Origin: Deltaproteobacteria bacterium
Lineage (GTDB): Bacteria; Myxococcota_A; Polyangia; Haliangiales; Haliangiaceae
Reading direction: 5' to 3'
NCBI GenBank assembly: GCA_020630875.1
Contig: JAHDIH010000001.1
Location: forward strand, 1 to 64,000
DNA length: 64,000 bases
Shown: positions 27,217 to 35,809 of the stretch, one piece after another
Layout: the number at the start of each line of letters is the position of its first letter
Position numbering within the stretch: position 1 is the first letter of the stretch
Notes under the pieces: model-generated
Databases searched by the model: none
Seen by the model: the letters and a program-made list of their open reading frames with translations, nothing else
What the model was told of the DNA's origin: nothing
Translations under genes and position numbers: made by a program

Positions 27217-27679
27217 TGTTGTACTTCTAGTGGTGGCTGCATCTGCATGCGGAAGCAGCAAAGAAGCGACGAAATCAGCACCTAGCGAACCCAAGGTAAA
27301 TATGACAGTAAGTGAAAAAGCACTCGCCGATCCCGATTTAGTTAGTTGGCTGAAAAGTCAAGGGGATGCCAAACCAAGAAAAAAGATAGTGTTGCCCGTG
27401 CAAGTTTCTAATACTGGAATTGGTCTTGGCCCCGGAATCGTTGTCGGTGCAACGCCCGAAATTAAACTGAGCCTTGATGATGGCGCGTTGGGAATATCTT
27501 TGTGGGATCGATTCCGTCAGGAGTGCAAAGAGAAGTCCTGCGTAGTAGTAGTAAAGGGGTACTGGGGCGATCTAGTTCCTATGCCAGTAGAAAGTGAGCA
27601 TCAGTCCTTTGCCGTTTTAGAAGTCGTCGCTTGGCTGGATGGTGAAAGCGAACTTCCCAAAAATGCCACAATAGAATAG
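27203..27679 (+). CDS. Small lipoprotein, unknown function
   Basis: 158 residues. The signal peptide MRKTNVVLLVVAASAC gives a lipobox (SAC, lipidated Cys16), followed by a Ser/Lys linker and a beta-rich domain with two closely spaced Cys (ECKEKSC). I do not recognise the family. It overlaps the upstream Cys-His-Asp gene by 14 bases, so the two are probably co-translated. It ends directly against the convergent prfC stop. Confidence 0.75.
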   Translation: MRKTNVVLLVVAASACGSSKEATKSAPSEPKVNMTVSEKALADPDLVSWLKSQGDAKPRKKIVLPVQVSNTGIGLGPGIVVGATPEIKLSLDDGALGISLWDRFRQECKEKSCVVVVKGYWGDLVPMPVESEHQSFAVLEVVAWLDGESELPKNATIE

Positions 27680-29269
27680 CTACTGCGTTTGTTCTTTGGT
27701 GGAGATGAAACTAATTTGCGGCCAGTCTTCTTGAGCCTTTGATAGTTGCCAGTCGTTCCTAGCCAGAAACACTGGGGTACCGCTGTGATCTTCCGCGAGG
27801 CTTCCCCGATTCTTTTCTGTGATTGCCTTTATTTCTCTGTCGTGCTCTGCTTCAAGCCACCGGGCTTTTTGATAGCTGGTGGCTTCGAATTTAACCTCTA
27901 GATCGTATTCGGTCCTAATGCGGTCCGCCAGTACATCAAATTGCAGAGAACCAACTACTCCTACGATCCATTCGGAGCCTAAGTGGGTTTTGAACACTTG
28001 TGCCGCTCCCTCTTCGGCAAGTTGGATCAATGCTTTTCCCAGATGTTTACCTTTCATTGGATCGATTGCTCTAACCTTCTGTAAAATCTCAGGAGCAAAG
28101 CTCGGAATGCCAATGTAATGCAGCGGTCCTTTTTCAGCGAGTGTGTCGCCAATTCTGAGTGCGCCATGGTTAGGGATACCAACGATGTCCCCGGCATACG
28201 CATCTTCGGTGAGCTCTCTGTCCTGAGCTTGAAACATCATTGCGTTATGGACTGACATTGTCTTTCCAGTTCGAATATTTTTAAGTTTCATCCCCCGTTC
28301 AAAGTGTCCGGCGCAAAGTCTTACGAACGCAATCCTGTCGCGGTGTTTGGGGTCCATATTGGCTTGTATCTTAAATACGAATCCGGAAACCTTTTCTTCA
28401 GTCGGTAGAACTTCTCTTTCTTTGGCCTTTTGAGACTTCGGAGTGGGTGCAATTTTTACTAACCCTCCCATTAGCTCTCGAACGCCAAAACTACTCAATG
28501 CACTTCCAAAATAGACAGGGGTTTGCGTTCCTTCAAGGTAGGCGTTGACGTCGAATGGCTTGCAAAGTCCTCTTACCATTTCAACTTCATCCCGAAGCGT
28601 GGTGAGCTCCCGATCATCGAGATGCTCGTTCAATTTGGGGTCGTCCAAGCCACTACACGGGATGCCTTCGGTGACGACGTTTTTTTCCTTTCGATTCATA
28701 AGAATCAGCTGGTTTTCGAACAAGTCGTAGACCCCACGAAATCTATTCCCCATTCCTATGGGCCAGCTAGCAGGAACGACATCTAGCGCCAGTGTTTCTT
28801 CTACTTCATCCAGTAGTTCGAAAGGGTCTTTTCCTTCGCGGTCCAGCTTATTAATGAAAGTCACGATAGGCATGTCGCGAAGACGACAGACTTCGAATAG
28901 TTTTTTCGTTTGCCTCTCGATTCCTTTGGCTACGTCGAGGACCATGATTGCTGAATCCACTGCCGTGAGGGTGCGATAGGTGTCTTCACTGAAATCCTCA
29001 TGCCCGGGCGTGTCGAGCAAGTTAAAACGACACGGACCAAAGTCAAACGTCATCACCGAAGACGTTACCGAGATACCTCGTTCACGTTCCACTTTAAGCC
29101 AATCAGACTTGGCCCGTCGGCGGTCTCCCCGAGCTTTCACTTCACCAGCTGTAGCAATTGCTCCGCCGTAAAGCAGTAGCTTTTCGGTCAGAGTGGTCTT
29201 CCCGGCGTCTGGATGCGAGATAATAGCGAAGGTTTTGCGCCTCCCGACTTCTTTTTCTATCTCGCTCAT
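27680..29269 (-). CDS. prfC: Peptide chain release factor 3
   Basis: 529 residues, full length for RF3. GTPase motifs: G1 SHPDAGKTTLTEK, the switch region ERERGISVTSS, G3 DTPGHEDF and G4 FINKLD. RF3-specific features are the AGEVKARGDRRRAKSDW stretch after G1 and the C-terminal domain with VVGSLQFDVLADR. It uses GTP to remove RF1 or RF2 from the ribosome after peptide release. No clear promoter or strong Shine-Dalgarno is seen upstream (TTAGGCC only). Confidence 0.97.
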   Translation of the reverse strand: MSEIEKEVGRRKTFAIISHPDAGKTTLTEKLLLYGGAIATAGEVKARGDRRRAKSDWLKVERERGISVTSSVMTFDFGPCRFNLLDTPGHEDFSEDTYRTLTAVDSAIMVLDVAKGIERQTKKLFEVCRLRDMPIVTFINKLDREGKDPFELLDEVEETLALDVVPASWPIGMGNRFRGVYDLFENQLILMNRKEKNVVTEGIPCSGLDDPKLNEHLDDRELTTLRDEVEMVRGLCKPFDVNAYLEGTQTPVYFGSALSSFGVRELMGGLVKIAPTPKSQKAKEREVLPTEEKVSGFVFKIQANMDPKHRDRIAFVRLCAGHFERGMKLKNIRTGKTMSVHNAMMFQAQDRELTEDAYAGDIVGIPNHGALRIGDTLAEKGPLHYIGIPSFAPEILQKVRAIDPMKGKHLGKALIQLAEEGAAQVFKTHLGSEWIVGVVGSLQFDVLADRIRTEYDLEVKFEATSYQKARWLEAEHDREIKAITEKNRGSLAEDHSGTPVFLARNDWQLSKAQEDWPQISFISTKEQTQ

Positions 29270-29315
29270 GGCCTAACTTTGCTGCGCAAAGGGGGAATGT
29301 CAAGAGGCTGTGGTC

Positions 29316-29344
29316 TTTACCAAGCTGCGGCAGGGCTGTAAGGT
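29316..29344 (+). promoter_or_regulatory. Promoter of the cation channel gene
   Basis: TTTACC (29316-29321) and TAAGGT (29339-29344) are separated by exactly 17 bases. The -10 box ends six bases before GTG 29351, so the message should start at or next to the start codon. Confidence 0.55.
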
Positions 29345-29350
29345 CTCATC

Positions 29351-30145
29351 GTGCTTCGATTCCTCTCTAGCGAGTTCTTCGCATTTGCCATCATCTTATG
29401 CAGTACTGCTGCTCTCATTGGTGTGGGACAATCCCAGCCCGGGAGCAATGAGCACACGGTTTGGGTTACCATCGAAGTGATCTGCGTGGTGCTCTTCGTC
29501 TTTGAGGTCGTTGCCAAGGTGATGCTGAGTGGTTGGCGGGGCTACTGGGCAGACAAGTGGAATCGTTTTGACTTTGTCATTACACTTCTTAGTTTACCAG
29601 TCCTTGGAATTCCGTTTTGGGGAATAAACAGTTTGTCGGGCGTACCGATTTTAAGGATGGCCAGGCTTTTTCGTCTACTACGTTTTTTGCGATTCATTCC
29701 TGACAGGGACAATTTGGCGAAGGGCGTGTCTCGTGCGCTTCGTGCATCGATTGGGGTGTTTCTCGCACTCACCTTACTTAATTTCATTTTCGCCATGGGG
29801 GCTCATACACTCTTCGGACAGGACGCGCCTCAACACTTTGGTGATCCGCTTACCTCGATTTATTCGATGTTCCAAGTATTCACGCTCGAAGGTTGGCATG
29901 AGATTTCTGCTGACTTGGCTAGTGTTCATCCTGACAGCTGGGGATGGAATTGGTTATCAAAAGGGTATTTGGTAGCCTCTGTATTCTTTGGTGGAATTCT
30001 AGGTTTTTCTTTGGCAAATGCCGTGTTTGTTGACCAAATGATGCTAGATAACAACGATGATATTGGTGCCAAAATCGATCGTTTGAGCGAGCAGGTTGCA
30101 GAACTACAGCGTTCGGTTGATGCCGGAGTCCGCCGTGGAAATTAA
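29351..30145 (+). CDS. Bacterial voltage-gated cation channel (NaChBac/Nav-like)
   Basis: 264 residues, the size of single-domain bacterial sodium channels. S1-S3 occupy about 10-95. S4 carries five arginines at every third position (102, 105, 108, 111, 114). The pore loop has the selectivity filter TLEGW (178-182), against TLESW in NaChBac; the ring Glu is retained. S6 is followed by a C-terminal coiled coil (IGAKIDRLSEQVAELQRSV) as in tetrameric NavBacs. It should open on depolarisation and pass Na+, possibly with altered selectivity because of the Gly. GTG start. The downstream BASS transporter begins inside its last codons. Confidence 0.92.
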   Translation: MLRFLSSEFFAFAIILCSTAALIGVGQSQPGSNEHTVWVTIEVICVVLFVFEVVAKVMLSGWRGYWADKWNRFDFVITLLSLPVLGIPFWGINSLSGVPILRMARLFRLLRFLRFIPDRDNLAKGVSRALRASIGVFLALTLLNFIFAMGAHTLFGQDAPQHFGDPLTSIYSMFQVFTLEGWHEISADLASVHPDSWGWNWLSKGYLVASVFFGGILGFSLANAVFVDQMMLDNNDDIGAKIDRLSEQVAELQRSVDAGVRRGN

Positions 30146-31046
30146 AGACCTTCTGGACAACTACATTATTCCCTCACAGCTTTTTACAGCCATGCTTGGG
30201 ATGGGCTTGACGCTGCGGATTGAAGACTTCAAAAAAGTATTTCTGGCTCCAAAAGGATTGTGGGCTGCATTAGGACTGCAGTTAGTATTTGTTCCTGTTG
30301 CATCTCTGCTATGGGGACGGGTTTTTGGTCTGTCGTGGGAGTGGCAACTTGGATTAATTGTCGTCGCAGCAACTCCGGGTGGGGCTTGGTCCAACTTGTT
30401 CACATTCTTCGCCAAAGCCAATGTACCTCTTTCTATTGCCGCTACGATCGTAACCACTACCCTAGCCATGGTTAGTACGCCCATTATTGTTTCGATACTC
30501 GCGTCGGACTTAGTGCCATCAAAAATTTCGCTAGATATCGTCACTAACATGGTGAAGCTAGGAGCATTTGCAATTTTTCCACTTGTCGTTGGCGTCGCAG
30601 TTTGTGAACGATCTGAAAGAGGTAGTGCGGATAAGTGGTCAAAACGTTTCATTCGCCTGACCAGTGCATTCTTGATTGCTGTGGTGGTGCTTAGTCTTGG
30701 TAGTGGACGAATCAAGATTGGTTCTTATGGTCTAATGCCCATTGTCTATATCATTTCGTTTATGATTGCATTGGCTTTGGTAACGCCCCATCTCCTTAGG
30801 CTGATGAAGTTTCACGATGAAGATAACATCGCACTTAGCATTGAGGTCGTTATGCGAAATATCAATATTGGGCTGTTTCTAATTCCCACATTAGCACTAT
30901 CGGATGCCGCCTCAGGCATTCTTGCCTTTGTATGCCTTGCCTACGGAGGCGCTTCCGCAATGTGTTGCCTGCCATTTCTACTCGTTGGCCGCTTTAGAAA
31001 GGGGTCTATGGTCTTGGGGAGACGTGCCTGGTTTCGCGAAGACTAG
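30135..31046 (+). CDS. BASS-family (bile acid:sodium symporter-like) transporter
   Basis: 303 residues with about nine to ten membrane segments. The family signature area is AATPGGAWSNLFTFFAKAN with the conserved Gly-Ser/Thr-Asn crossover-type motif, and EVVMRNINIGLF carries the second (E...RN) sodium-site motif. BASS members import organic anions (bile acids, pantoate, pyruvate and others) using sodium; the substrate is not known here. The frame is open from TTG 30096, but GTG 30135 has a perfect GGAG (30125-30128) six bases upstream and is preferred. It overlaps the channel by 11 bases, so both are made together. Confidence 0.87.
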   Translation: MEIKDLLDNYIIPSQLFTAMLGMGLTLRIEDFKKVFLAPKGLWAALGLQLVFVPVASLLWGRVFGLSWEWQLGLIVVAATPGGAWSNLFTFFAKANVPLSIAATIVTTTLAMVSTPIIVSILASDLVPSKISLDIVTNMVKLGAFAIFPLVVGVAVCERSERGSADKWSKRFIRLTSAFLIAVVVLSLGSGRIKIGSYGLMPIVYIISFMIALALVTPHLLRLMKFHDEDNIALSIEVVMRNINIGLFLIPTLALSDAASGILAFVCLAYGGASAMCCLPFLLVGRFRKGSMVLGRRAWFRED

Positions 31047-32416
31047 CGTGCCCCCACCGCGTCTTTTCCTAGCTTGATCCAAGACTCCTTTTTGTAGAGC
31101 CACCCCAGCACAAACATCTTTACCGTAAATGCTAAAGGGAATCCCGCCCATACTCCTGCTGGGCCAAGCCCAAATACGAATCCCAGAATCGCGGAAAGTG
31201 GAACTTGAATAAGCAACGTTACAAGCACATTGATACGTAGCGTAATCCAAGTGGCACCAGCGCCCTGGAATAACCCGTTCAGTGCGATGTGCACGCCAAA
31301 GATTGGCATGCAAATGCCTAGAATACGGATCCAGGTCACGGCTGGAGTGAAAGATTCACTGGTGGGGTCGATATCAAAGATCGCAACAATATTCGGGGCA
31401 AAGAATGTCGTAAAGAACGCCAGGGTAGTCATGATGAGCAGACAGAGAGAGACGGCAGCTCCAAGGGTGTCCTTAGCTTTTTGAGTGTCTTTGGCCCCAA
31501 GTGCTGTGCCGACAATGGCCGCGGCAGCTTGTGAAACAGAGAGGCCAGGAACAAATGCGACACCGCTGACCCGAAAGCCGACGCTATGAGCGGCAACCAC
31601 CGGGTCACCGAAGAAGGAAAGCATACGAACTATTGCAAGAATTCCGATGTTGAAAACCACCATGTCTAACGCGGCAGGAAAACCAACCAGTAAAATTTGC
31701 CGTAGCAGTGGTTTGTCTAGTTTGGCCCTCAGTCGGTGGATGGTAACGGGGCGGTTTGGAGACCATCTAAGGTAGCCAATGTAAATCAGGACTCCAACGC
31801 AATAGGAAATTACGGTCCCGTATCCAGCTCCCGCGATACCAAGTCTAGGAAGTCTCCAGGCACCGAATATCAAGCCGTAGTTGATAAGCATGTTCAGCAA
31901 GTTGACGACGACCGCGATTGCAAAAGGCGTCAACGTGTTACCGGTTCCTCGCAACGTAGCTCCAAATAAAATGTTTAGGTAGTAAAATACCGTGCAAGCG
32001 AATACCGGCTTTAGATAGCTCATCGCCAATCTGGAAGTTTCTTTCTCCGCGCCCATAATATCCAGCAGCGCTGGTCCAAGGACTATTCCAACTACTGCCA
32101 CCAGCGTGCTAATTCCAACGGTAAGGACAAGAGACTGTCTGAGTACTTCACTAGCTCTTTCTTTGTTGTCAGAGCCAATGGATCGAGCGACCATTGCAAC
32201 GGTTCCTACAGAAAGTCCCATCATGGCGACCAAGGCCAAAAATACTAGAGATGTCGCGTAGCCGAGTGCCGCAAGAACAATTTCATTGTTCTCCAATCTG
32301 CCACACATCGCATTGTCGACAAAAAGTGACAATACGGTCATTAAGTTTAGTCCGACTACAGGGGCAGCGAGCCTCAGTAACGATGGAATTTGCCCTTTCC
32401 ATCCGGCTGTAGGCAT
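31043..32416 (-). CDS. MATE-family multidrug efflux transporter
   Basis: 457 residues with twelve predicted membrane segments in two related halves, starting LLRLAAPVVGLNLMTVLSLFVD and repeating near LVGFPAALDMVVFN. This is the NorM/DinF fold. It would export cationic drugs or metabolites in exchange for Na+ or H+. ATG 32416 is preceded by GGGGGTGA; a GTG at 32425 is the alternative. Its stop shares CTAG with the BASS gene. Sodium coupling would fit the neighbouring sodium proteins, but this is inference. Confidence 0.92.
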   Translation of the reverse strand: MPTAGWKGQIPSLLRLAAPVVGLNLMTVLSLFVDNAMCGRLENNEIVLAALGYATSLVFLALVAMMGLSVGTVAMVARSIGSDNKERASEVLRQSLVLTVGISTLVAVVGIVLGPALLDIMGAEKETSRLAMSYLKPVFACTVFYYLNILFGATLRGTGNTLTPFAIAVVVNLLNMLINYGLIFGAWRLPRLGIAGAGYGTVISYCVGVLIYIGYLRWSPNRPVTIHRLRAKLDKPLLRQILLVGFPAALDMVVFNIGILAIVRMLSFFGDPVVAAHSVGFRVSGVAFVPGLSVSQAAAAIVGTALGAKDTQKAKDTLGAAVSLCLLIMTTLAFFTTFFAPNIVAIFDIDPTSESFTPAVTWIRILGICMPIFGVHIALNGLFQGAGATWITLRINVLVTLLIQVPLSAILGFVFGLGPAGVWAGFPLAFTVKMFVLGWLYKKESWIKLGKDAVGAR

Positions 32417-32498
32417 TCGCTTCACCCCCAGACCTTATCACGAAATCAACTAGGTTCTGCTTGATTGCAGTTGGGCGAAGGGTAAGCTATAGCAAGCT

Positions 32499-32756
32499 AT
32501 GAGCAAACGATTAGGCGTAGTCGGTGATAATCTAACGGACGCTATAAAAGCAGCAATAGAAACGGCGATTCCAGAAAGTCACGCGGATGTAACTGGTGGT
32601 GGTGGTCATTTTAGTGTGGTTGTAGTGGCATCAGCATTCGATGGACTTGGAATGCTCGCAAGGCACCGGTTGGTGATGGGAGCGTTGTCTGAAATTATGG
32701 CTGGGGACAGTAGTCCTGTACATGCAATCGACAAACTCGAAACCCGAGTCCCATGA
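32499..32756 (+). CDS. BolA-family protein
   Basis: 85 residues. The BolA fold signature is present: GGGGHFSVVVVASAF, LARHRLVMGAL and the conserved VHAI near the end. BolA proteins bind monothiol glutaredoxins and a [2Fe-2S] cluster and act in iron and stress control. The Cys of some classes is absent, giving an H-type member. TATAGC ends five bases before the ATG. The next gene overlaps by four bases (ATGA). Confidence 0.9.
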   Translation: MSKRLGVVGDNLTDAIKAAIETAIPESHADVTGGGGHFSVVVVASAFDGLGMLARHRLVMGALSEIMAGDSSPVHAIDKLETRVP

Positions 32757-33532
32757 CTTACGCAGTCATCACCGGAGCTAGCTCTGGAATCGGTATTGAA
32801 TTCGCACGCATTGCAGCAGCAGAAGGGTTAGGGGTCGTTTTAGTTGCACGTACGTCAGTTGCCCTAACGAATCTAGCTAAAGAACTCAAAGAAACATTTT
32901 CAACTGATGCCCATGTTATCGCATGCGATTTGACTGCTGCTGGTGCGATCAGCAAAGTATGGGAAGAAATTTCAGCGAAGAAACTTGAAGTTTCTGTGGT
33001 TATCAACAACGCGGGCGTCGGCACATTTGGCGCGTTCGCGGACAACAAACTTCGGGACGAGCAGAACTTAATCAAACTGAACATTTTGGCACTCACCCAG
33101 ATGTGCCACTTCGCGGTGAAGCACATGACTGCCAGAGGGAAGGGAAAAATCCTCAACGTTGCATCTCTTGCTTCTTTTTACCCTGGGCCATTGATGGCCA
33201 ACTACTATGCTTCTAAGGTTTACGTTCGTTCTTTCTCAGAAGCTCTTTCTTACGAACTCAAAGGTTCAGGCGTTACGGTAACCGCGCTTTGCCCTGGACC
33301 GTTTCATTCTGGTTTTCAAGCAGCGGCTAATATGGAAAATTCCAACTTGGTAAAAGGAAAGGTGTTGCCAAGTTGTGCGCAAGTCGCCTCATACGGCTAT
33401 CGGGCTATGAACAAAGAAAAAGTTGTTGCGATTCACCGATTCGACAACAAGTTCTTCGCTCATGTAACTCGTTTCTTACCTCGTCGATTTCAAGCGTACG
33501 CCGCCGCCAAAGGGCAAAGAGACGAGCACTAA
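32753..33532 (+). CDS. Short-chain dehydrogenase/reductase
   Basis: 259 residues of a classical SDR. Seen: TGASSGIG (NAD(P) binding), DLT, NNAG, catalytic Ser in NVASLASF, Tyr and Lys in YYASKVY, and CPGP after it. Arg after the second strand (VARTS) suggests NADP(H). The family branch resembles the DltE/YqjQ-type acyl reductases, so the substrate may be a long-chain or steroid-like carbonyl. Translation is coupled to the BolA gene by the ATGA overlap. Confidence 0.93.
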   Translation: MTYAVITGASSGIGIEFARIAAAEGLGVVLVARTSVALTNLAKELKETFSTDAHVIACDLTAAGAISKVWEEISAKKLEVSVVINNAGVGTFGAFADNKLRDEQNLIKLNILALTQMCHFAVKHMTARGKGKILNVASLASFYPGPLMANYYASKVYVRSFSEALSYELKGSGVTVTALCPGPFHSGFQAAANMENSNLVKGKVLPSCAQVASYGYRAMNKEKVVAIHRFDNKFFAHVTRFLPRRFQAYAAAKGQRDEH

Positions 33533-33540
33533 TAAAAAAA

Positions 33541-34071
33541 CTAGGTGTCCAAGACTACTCGCCCGCTCTCACTTCTTCTAGCTTGCTGCAGCGCTCGTTC
33601 CGCAGACCACATCAATAGATTGGGGGTGGCCGCCTCGATGAAGTCCAACAAGCTTAGGTGAGTCACACCGACAGAAACCTTACTCCCTTCGCACTCAGGC
33701 AAAGCAGAAGTTCTTGATTGTACTAATCTGCATATCTCGAGCGTTCGAGAGGCATCAAGTCCAGGCAGAATAATTGCGAAGACGTTGTTTGCAAGCAGAG
33801 TTGAATAAACTCCCGGAGGGAGCATGGATGTAAGCAGTCTTTTTACGCTTCGAAGCGTGGTTGCTTTAGAATACTCCGCTCTGTGTGGCTCATCTACGCT
33901 GACACAAGCCAAGGCTATTGGCCAGCCGTTTCCCTTTGCCATCCTTACTTCCGTTTTCATTCGCATGGCAAAAGAGTCCTTAGGGGCGTTGGCAACTTTG
34001 CTCAGCCTTTTTAACTCTGTTTGATAAAGCGAAATTAGGTTGGCAACTGGTGAATAGGTATGGTCTTGCAT
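33541..34071 (-). CDS. Degenerate GGDEF-like domain protein
   Basis: 176 residues. After about 40 helical residues the order matches a GGDEF fold: PIALACVSVDEPHRAEYS in place of the first strand and metal Asp region, LANNVFAIILPGLDASRT where GGDEF normally sits, VSVGVTHL for the SIG strand, and SAERALQQARRSESGRVVL for the AD-x-AL-x-AK-GRN helix. The signature is LANNV and the diguanylate cyclase residues are missing, so it cannot be an ordinary cyclase. It may bind a nucleotide or a partner. ATG 34071 is set by a strong GGGAGGAG four bases upstream; the longer frame to 34134 is rejected. Confidence 0.65.
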   Translation of the reverse strand: MQDHTYSPVANLISLYQTELKRLSKVANAPKDSFAMRMKTEVRMAKGNGWPIALACVSVDEPHRAEYSKATTLRSVKRLLTSMLPPGVYSTLLANNVFAIILPGLDASRTLEICRLVQSRTSALPECEGSKVSVGVTHLSLLDFIEAATPNLLMWSAERALQQARRSESGRVVLDT

Positions 34072-34174
34072 AAGTCTCCTCCCGACTGCAACCATCCTGC
34101 CATTGGGCTCTGTCAAAGGTGGTGCACACATCACCTTCTATGTAGCCACAGGGAGATAAAGAGGATAAGATAGT

Positions 34175-34714
34175 GTGGTGGTGCGCTTCTTGTTATTTTT
34201 GTTGGTTCTAACCGGATGTAAGCAATCGGAAAAACAGAAAGAGCCCGCAAAGGTTTCTTCTAAGACTCCTTTGGTTGTGAAGAAGAAAGTTCTAACTTGT
34301 GAAAAGTTACAGGGAGATCTGTTGTCGATCTCTGTGGTCGGCGGAGGGCCCGAGATCGTTGATAAGACAAAGTTAGTACTCGACGTAGCCCAAAAAGCTG
34401 TTTCTGGTGCTTATGCAAGAGTAGACAATGGCAAAATAGTATCTCATGAAGCCAATCACCAAGCCACAGATATGCAACTCGCCAAGTTGAACGGAATCTT
34501 TGCCGAGCTTTGTGGAATCCCTACGGAAATCAAACATCCACTAGAAAGCAGCCAGCATACTCACATTCACATCCGTACCAACAAAGAAGAATACGTTCTG
34601 GCGACAAATGCAGGTGGTTTTGAGCTAGGTGATCACTACCATCGGATTCCGAGAAAAGAATATGGGAAGCTGGTAGTTCTTTGGTCTGCCATTGTGCGCC
34701 CAGCATACCAATAG
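34175..34714 (+). CDS. Lipoprotein, unknown function
   Basis: 179 residues. The signal peptide MVVRFLLFLLVLTGC gives a lipobox (LTGC, lipidated Cys15), followed by a Lys/Glu-rich linker and a compact domain with two Cys (LTCEKL and ELCGIP) and a His-rich strand THIHIRTN. The family is not recognised. Three GTG codons are in tandem at the start; GAGGA lies about nine bases upstream of the first. The stop abuts the convergent methyltransferase gene with no gap. Confidence 0.72.
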   Translation: MVVRFLLFLLVLTGCKQSEKQKEPAKVSSKTPLVVKKKVLTCEKLQGDLLSISVVGGGPEIVDKTKLVLDVAQKAVSGAYARVDNGKIVSHEANHQATDMQLAKLNGIFAELCGIPTEIKHPLESSQHTHIHIRTNKEEYVLATNAGGFELGDHYHRIPRKEYGKLVVLWSAIVRPAYQ

Positions 34715-35719
34715 TTATTTTTTCATAACGATGATTTTTGATAGAAATGCTGTCTGTGCGGTTACTCTCGTGAATCCTGCTTCTTGAAATATTTCTTCCA
34801 GGTCATCACGCACATAACCTTTGTAGTACGGTTCGTGGAACTGCTTGGGAAAAGCCTGCATTGTCATTGCTAATTCTGGTGAGTCCGTCATTTGTATCGA
34901 GTCTTGAACGATGATCGTGCCCCCGTTTTTACAAACGCGGAACATTTCTTTGGCAATGTTACGCCGAGCTTGTTTGGGGAGTTCATGAAAAAGAAAAACC
35001 GATACGATTGTCTCTTGGGAGTCGGACGTTAGTGGCAAGTGTTCCCCATTGCTCACAATACGAAATTTAGTCGAAGGATGACGGTTACAATGTTTCAGGT
35101 AGGCATGGCTCAGGTCGCAGGCGATGAAATCTACATTATGGTTCTCGAAACTGTTGTAGACGGAACCCGTTCCTGCACCGATATCTAAAACGTTAGAGTT
35201 GCCCGATTGAGCAACACTATCTAGAACGAAGGGAATGATTTGTTTGCGCATCAAATTCGCACCACCGCCGAATAAGAATTCTACACCTAGATCGTATACC
35301 TGCGCTGAGTAGTCACTGATGTAGCCATCCGTTTGCCAATGAAAGTTACGACGATAATAAGCAGGGTAAATACTCATGTCATGTTGCTGAGCTACTTCAT
35401 CGTACTGCTTGGCTTTTGCTCTTTTGGCATTTTTCATTACCTCACGTAAAATTAGTGAGAAGTTACGAATGTTGTCCTTTCTCACAAAGTCGGAAAGTTT
35501 CGTGCTTTCGTAGAGCCCTGCGTTGATATTGGCAACGTCCTCTTTGATTAACTTTTCATAGCGAGAGCGAATGATATCTATTTCGCGAACCGGTATATCT
35601 ACGCTCCGTCCATGCATCCGATAAAAGACGCCCCGAATCAGAGCTATGTTTACTGCGGCGCTCGCGTGAATCGCTCGATGCCGAAGTCCGTCGAACTGCG
35701 CTCGTAGTGTCAAAGCCAT
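34715..35719 (-). CDS. Class I SAM-dependent methyltransferase
   Basis: 334 residues. A helical N-terminal region of about 150 residues precedes the Rossmann domain: motif I VLDIGAGTGSVY, motif II with FIACDLS, motif III/IV ETIVSVFLFHELP, and then a GGTIIVQDS strand. The FLFHELP acceptor region resembles methyltransferases acting on small molecules or lipids. The target is unknown. TATCAT ends five bases before the ATG. It is divergent from the first choice-of-anchor-D lipoprotein gene. Confidence 0.85.
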   Translation of the reverse strand: MALTLRAQFDGLRHRAIHASAAVNIALIRGVFYRMHGRSVDIPVREIDIIRSRYEKLIKEDVANINAGLYESTKLSDFVRKDNIRNFSLILREVMKNAKRAKAKQYDEVAQQHDMSIYPAYYRRNFHWQTDGYISDYSAQVYDLGVEFLFGGGANLMRKQIIPFVLDSVAQSGNSNVLDIGAGTGSVYNSFENHNVDFIACDLSHAYLKHCNRHPSTKFRIVSNGEHLPLTSDSQETIVSVFLFHELPKQARRNIAKEMFRVCKNGGTIIVQDSIQMTDSPELAMTMQAFPKQFHEPYYKGYVRDDLEEIFQEAGFTRVTAQTAFLSKIIVMKK

Positions 35720-35724
35720 GCGTA

Positions 35725-35730
35725 ATGATA
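35725..35730 (-). promoter_or_regulatory. -10 box (TATCAT) of the methyltransferase gene
   Basis: TATCAT on the minus strand ends five bases before ATG 35719. It pairs with a divergent promoter about 70 bases away. Confidence 0.5.
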
Positions 35731-35793
35731 GCCGAAAATCTGTTGATAATGGTGAGAGGAATGCTTAGCTGGCGTGGCAATCGACTAGAATGC

Positions 35794-35802
35794 TGGTATC
35801 AT
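35794..35802 (+). promoter_or_regulatory. Extended -10 box (TGGTATCAT) of the frameshifted lipoprotein gene
   Basis: TG, G, TATCAT ends seven bases before ATG 35810. It overlaps the GTG at 35804 so closely that the ATG must be the real start. Confidence 0.6.
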
Positions 35803-35809
35803 TGTGTTT

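Noticed and set aside
30161-30715. 184-codon antisense open frame inside the BASS transporter
   Set aside because: Antisense to membrane segments; Thr/Ser-rich composition is a codon-bias shadow.
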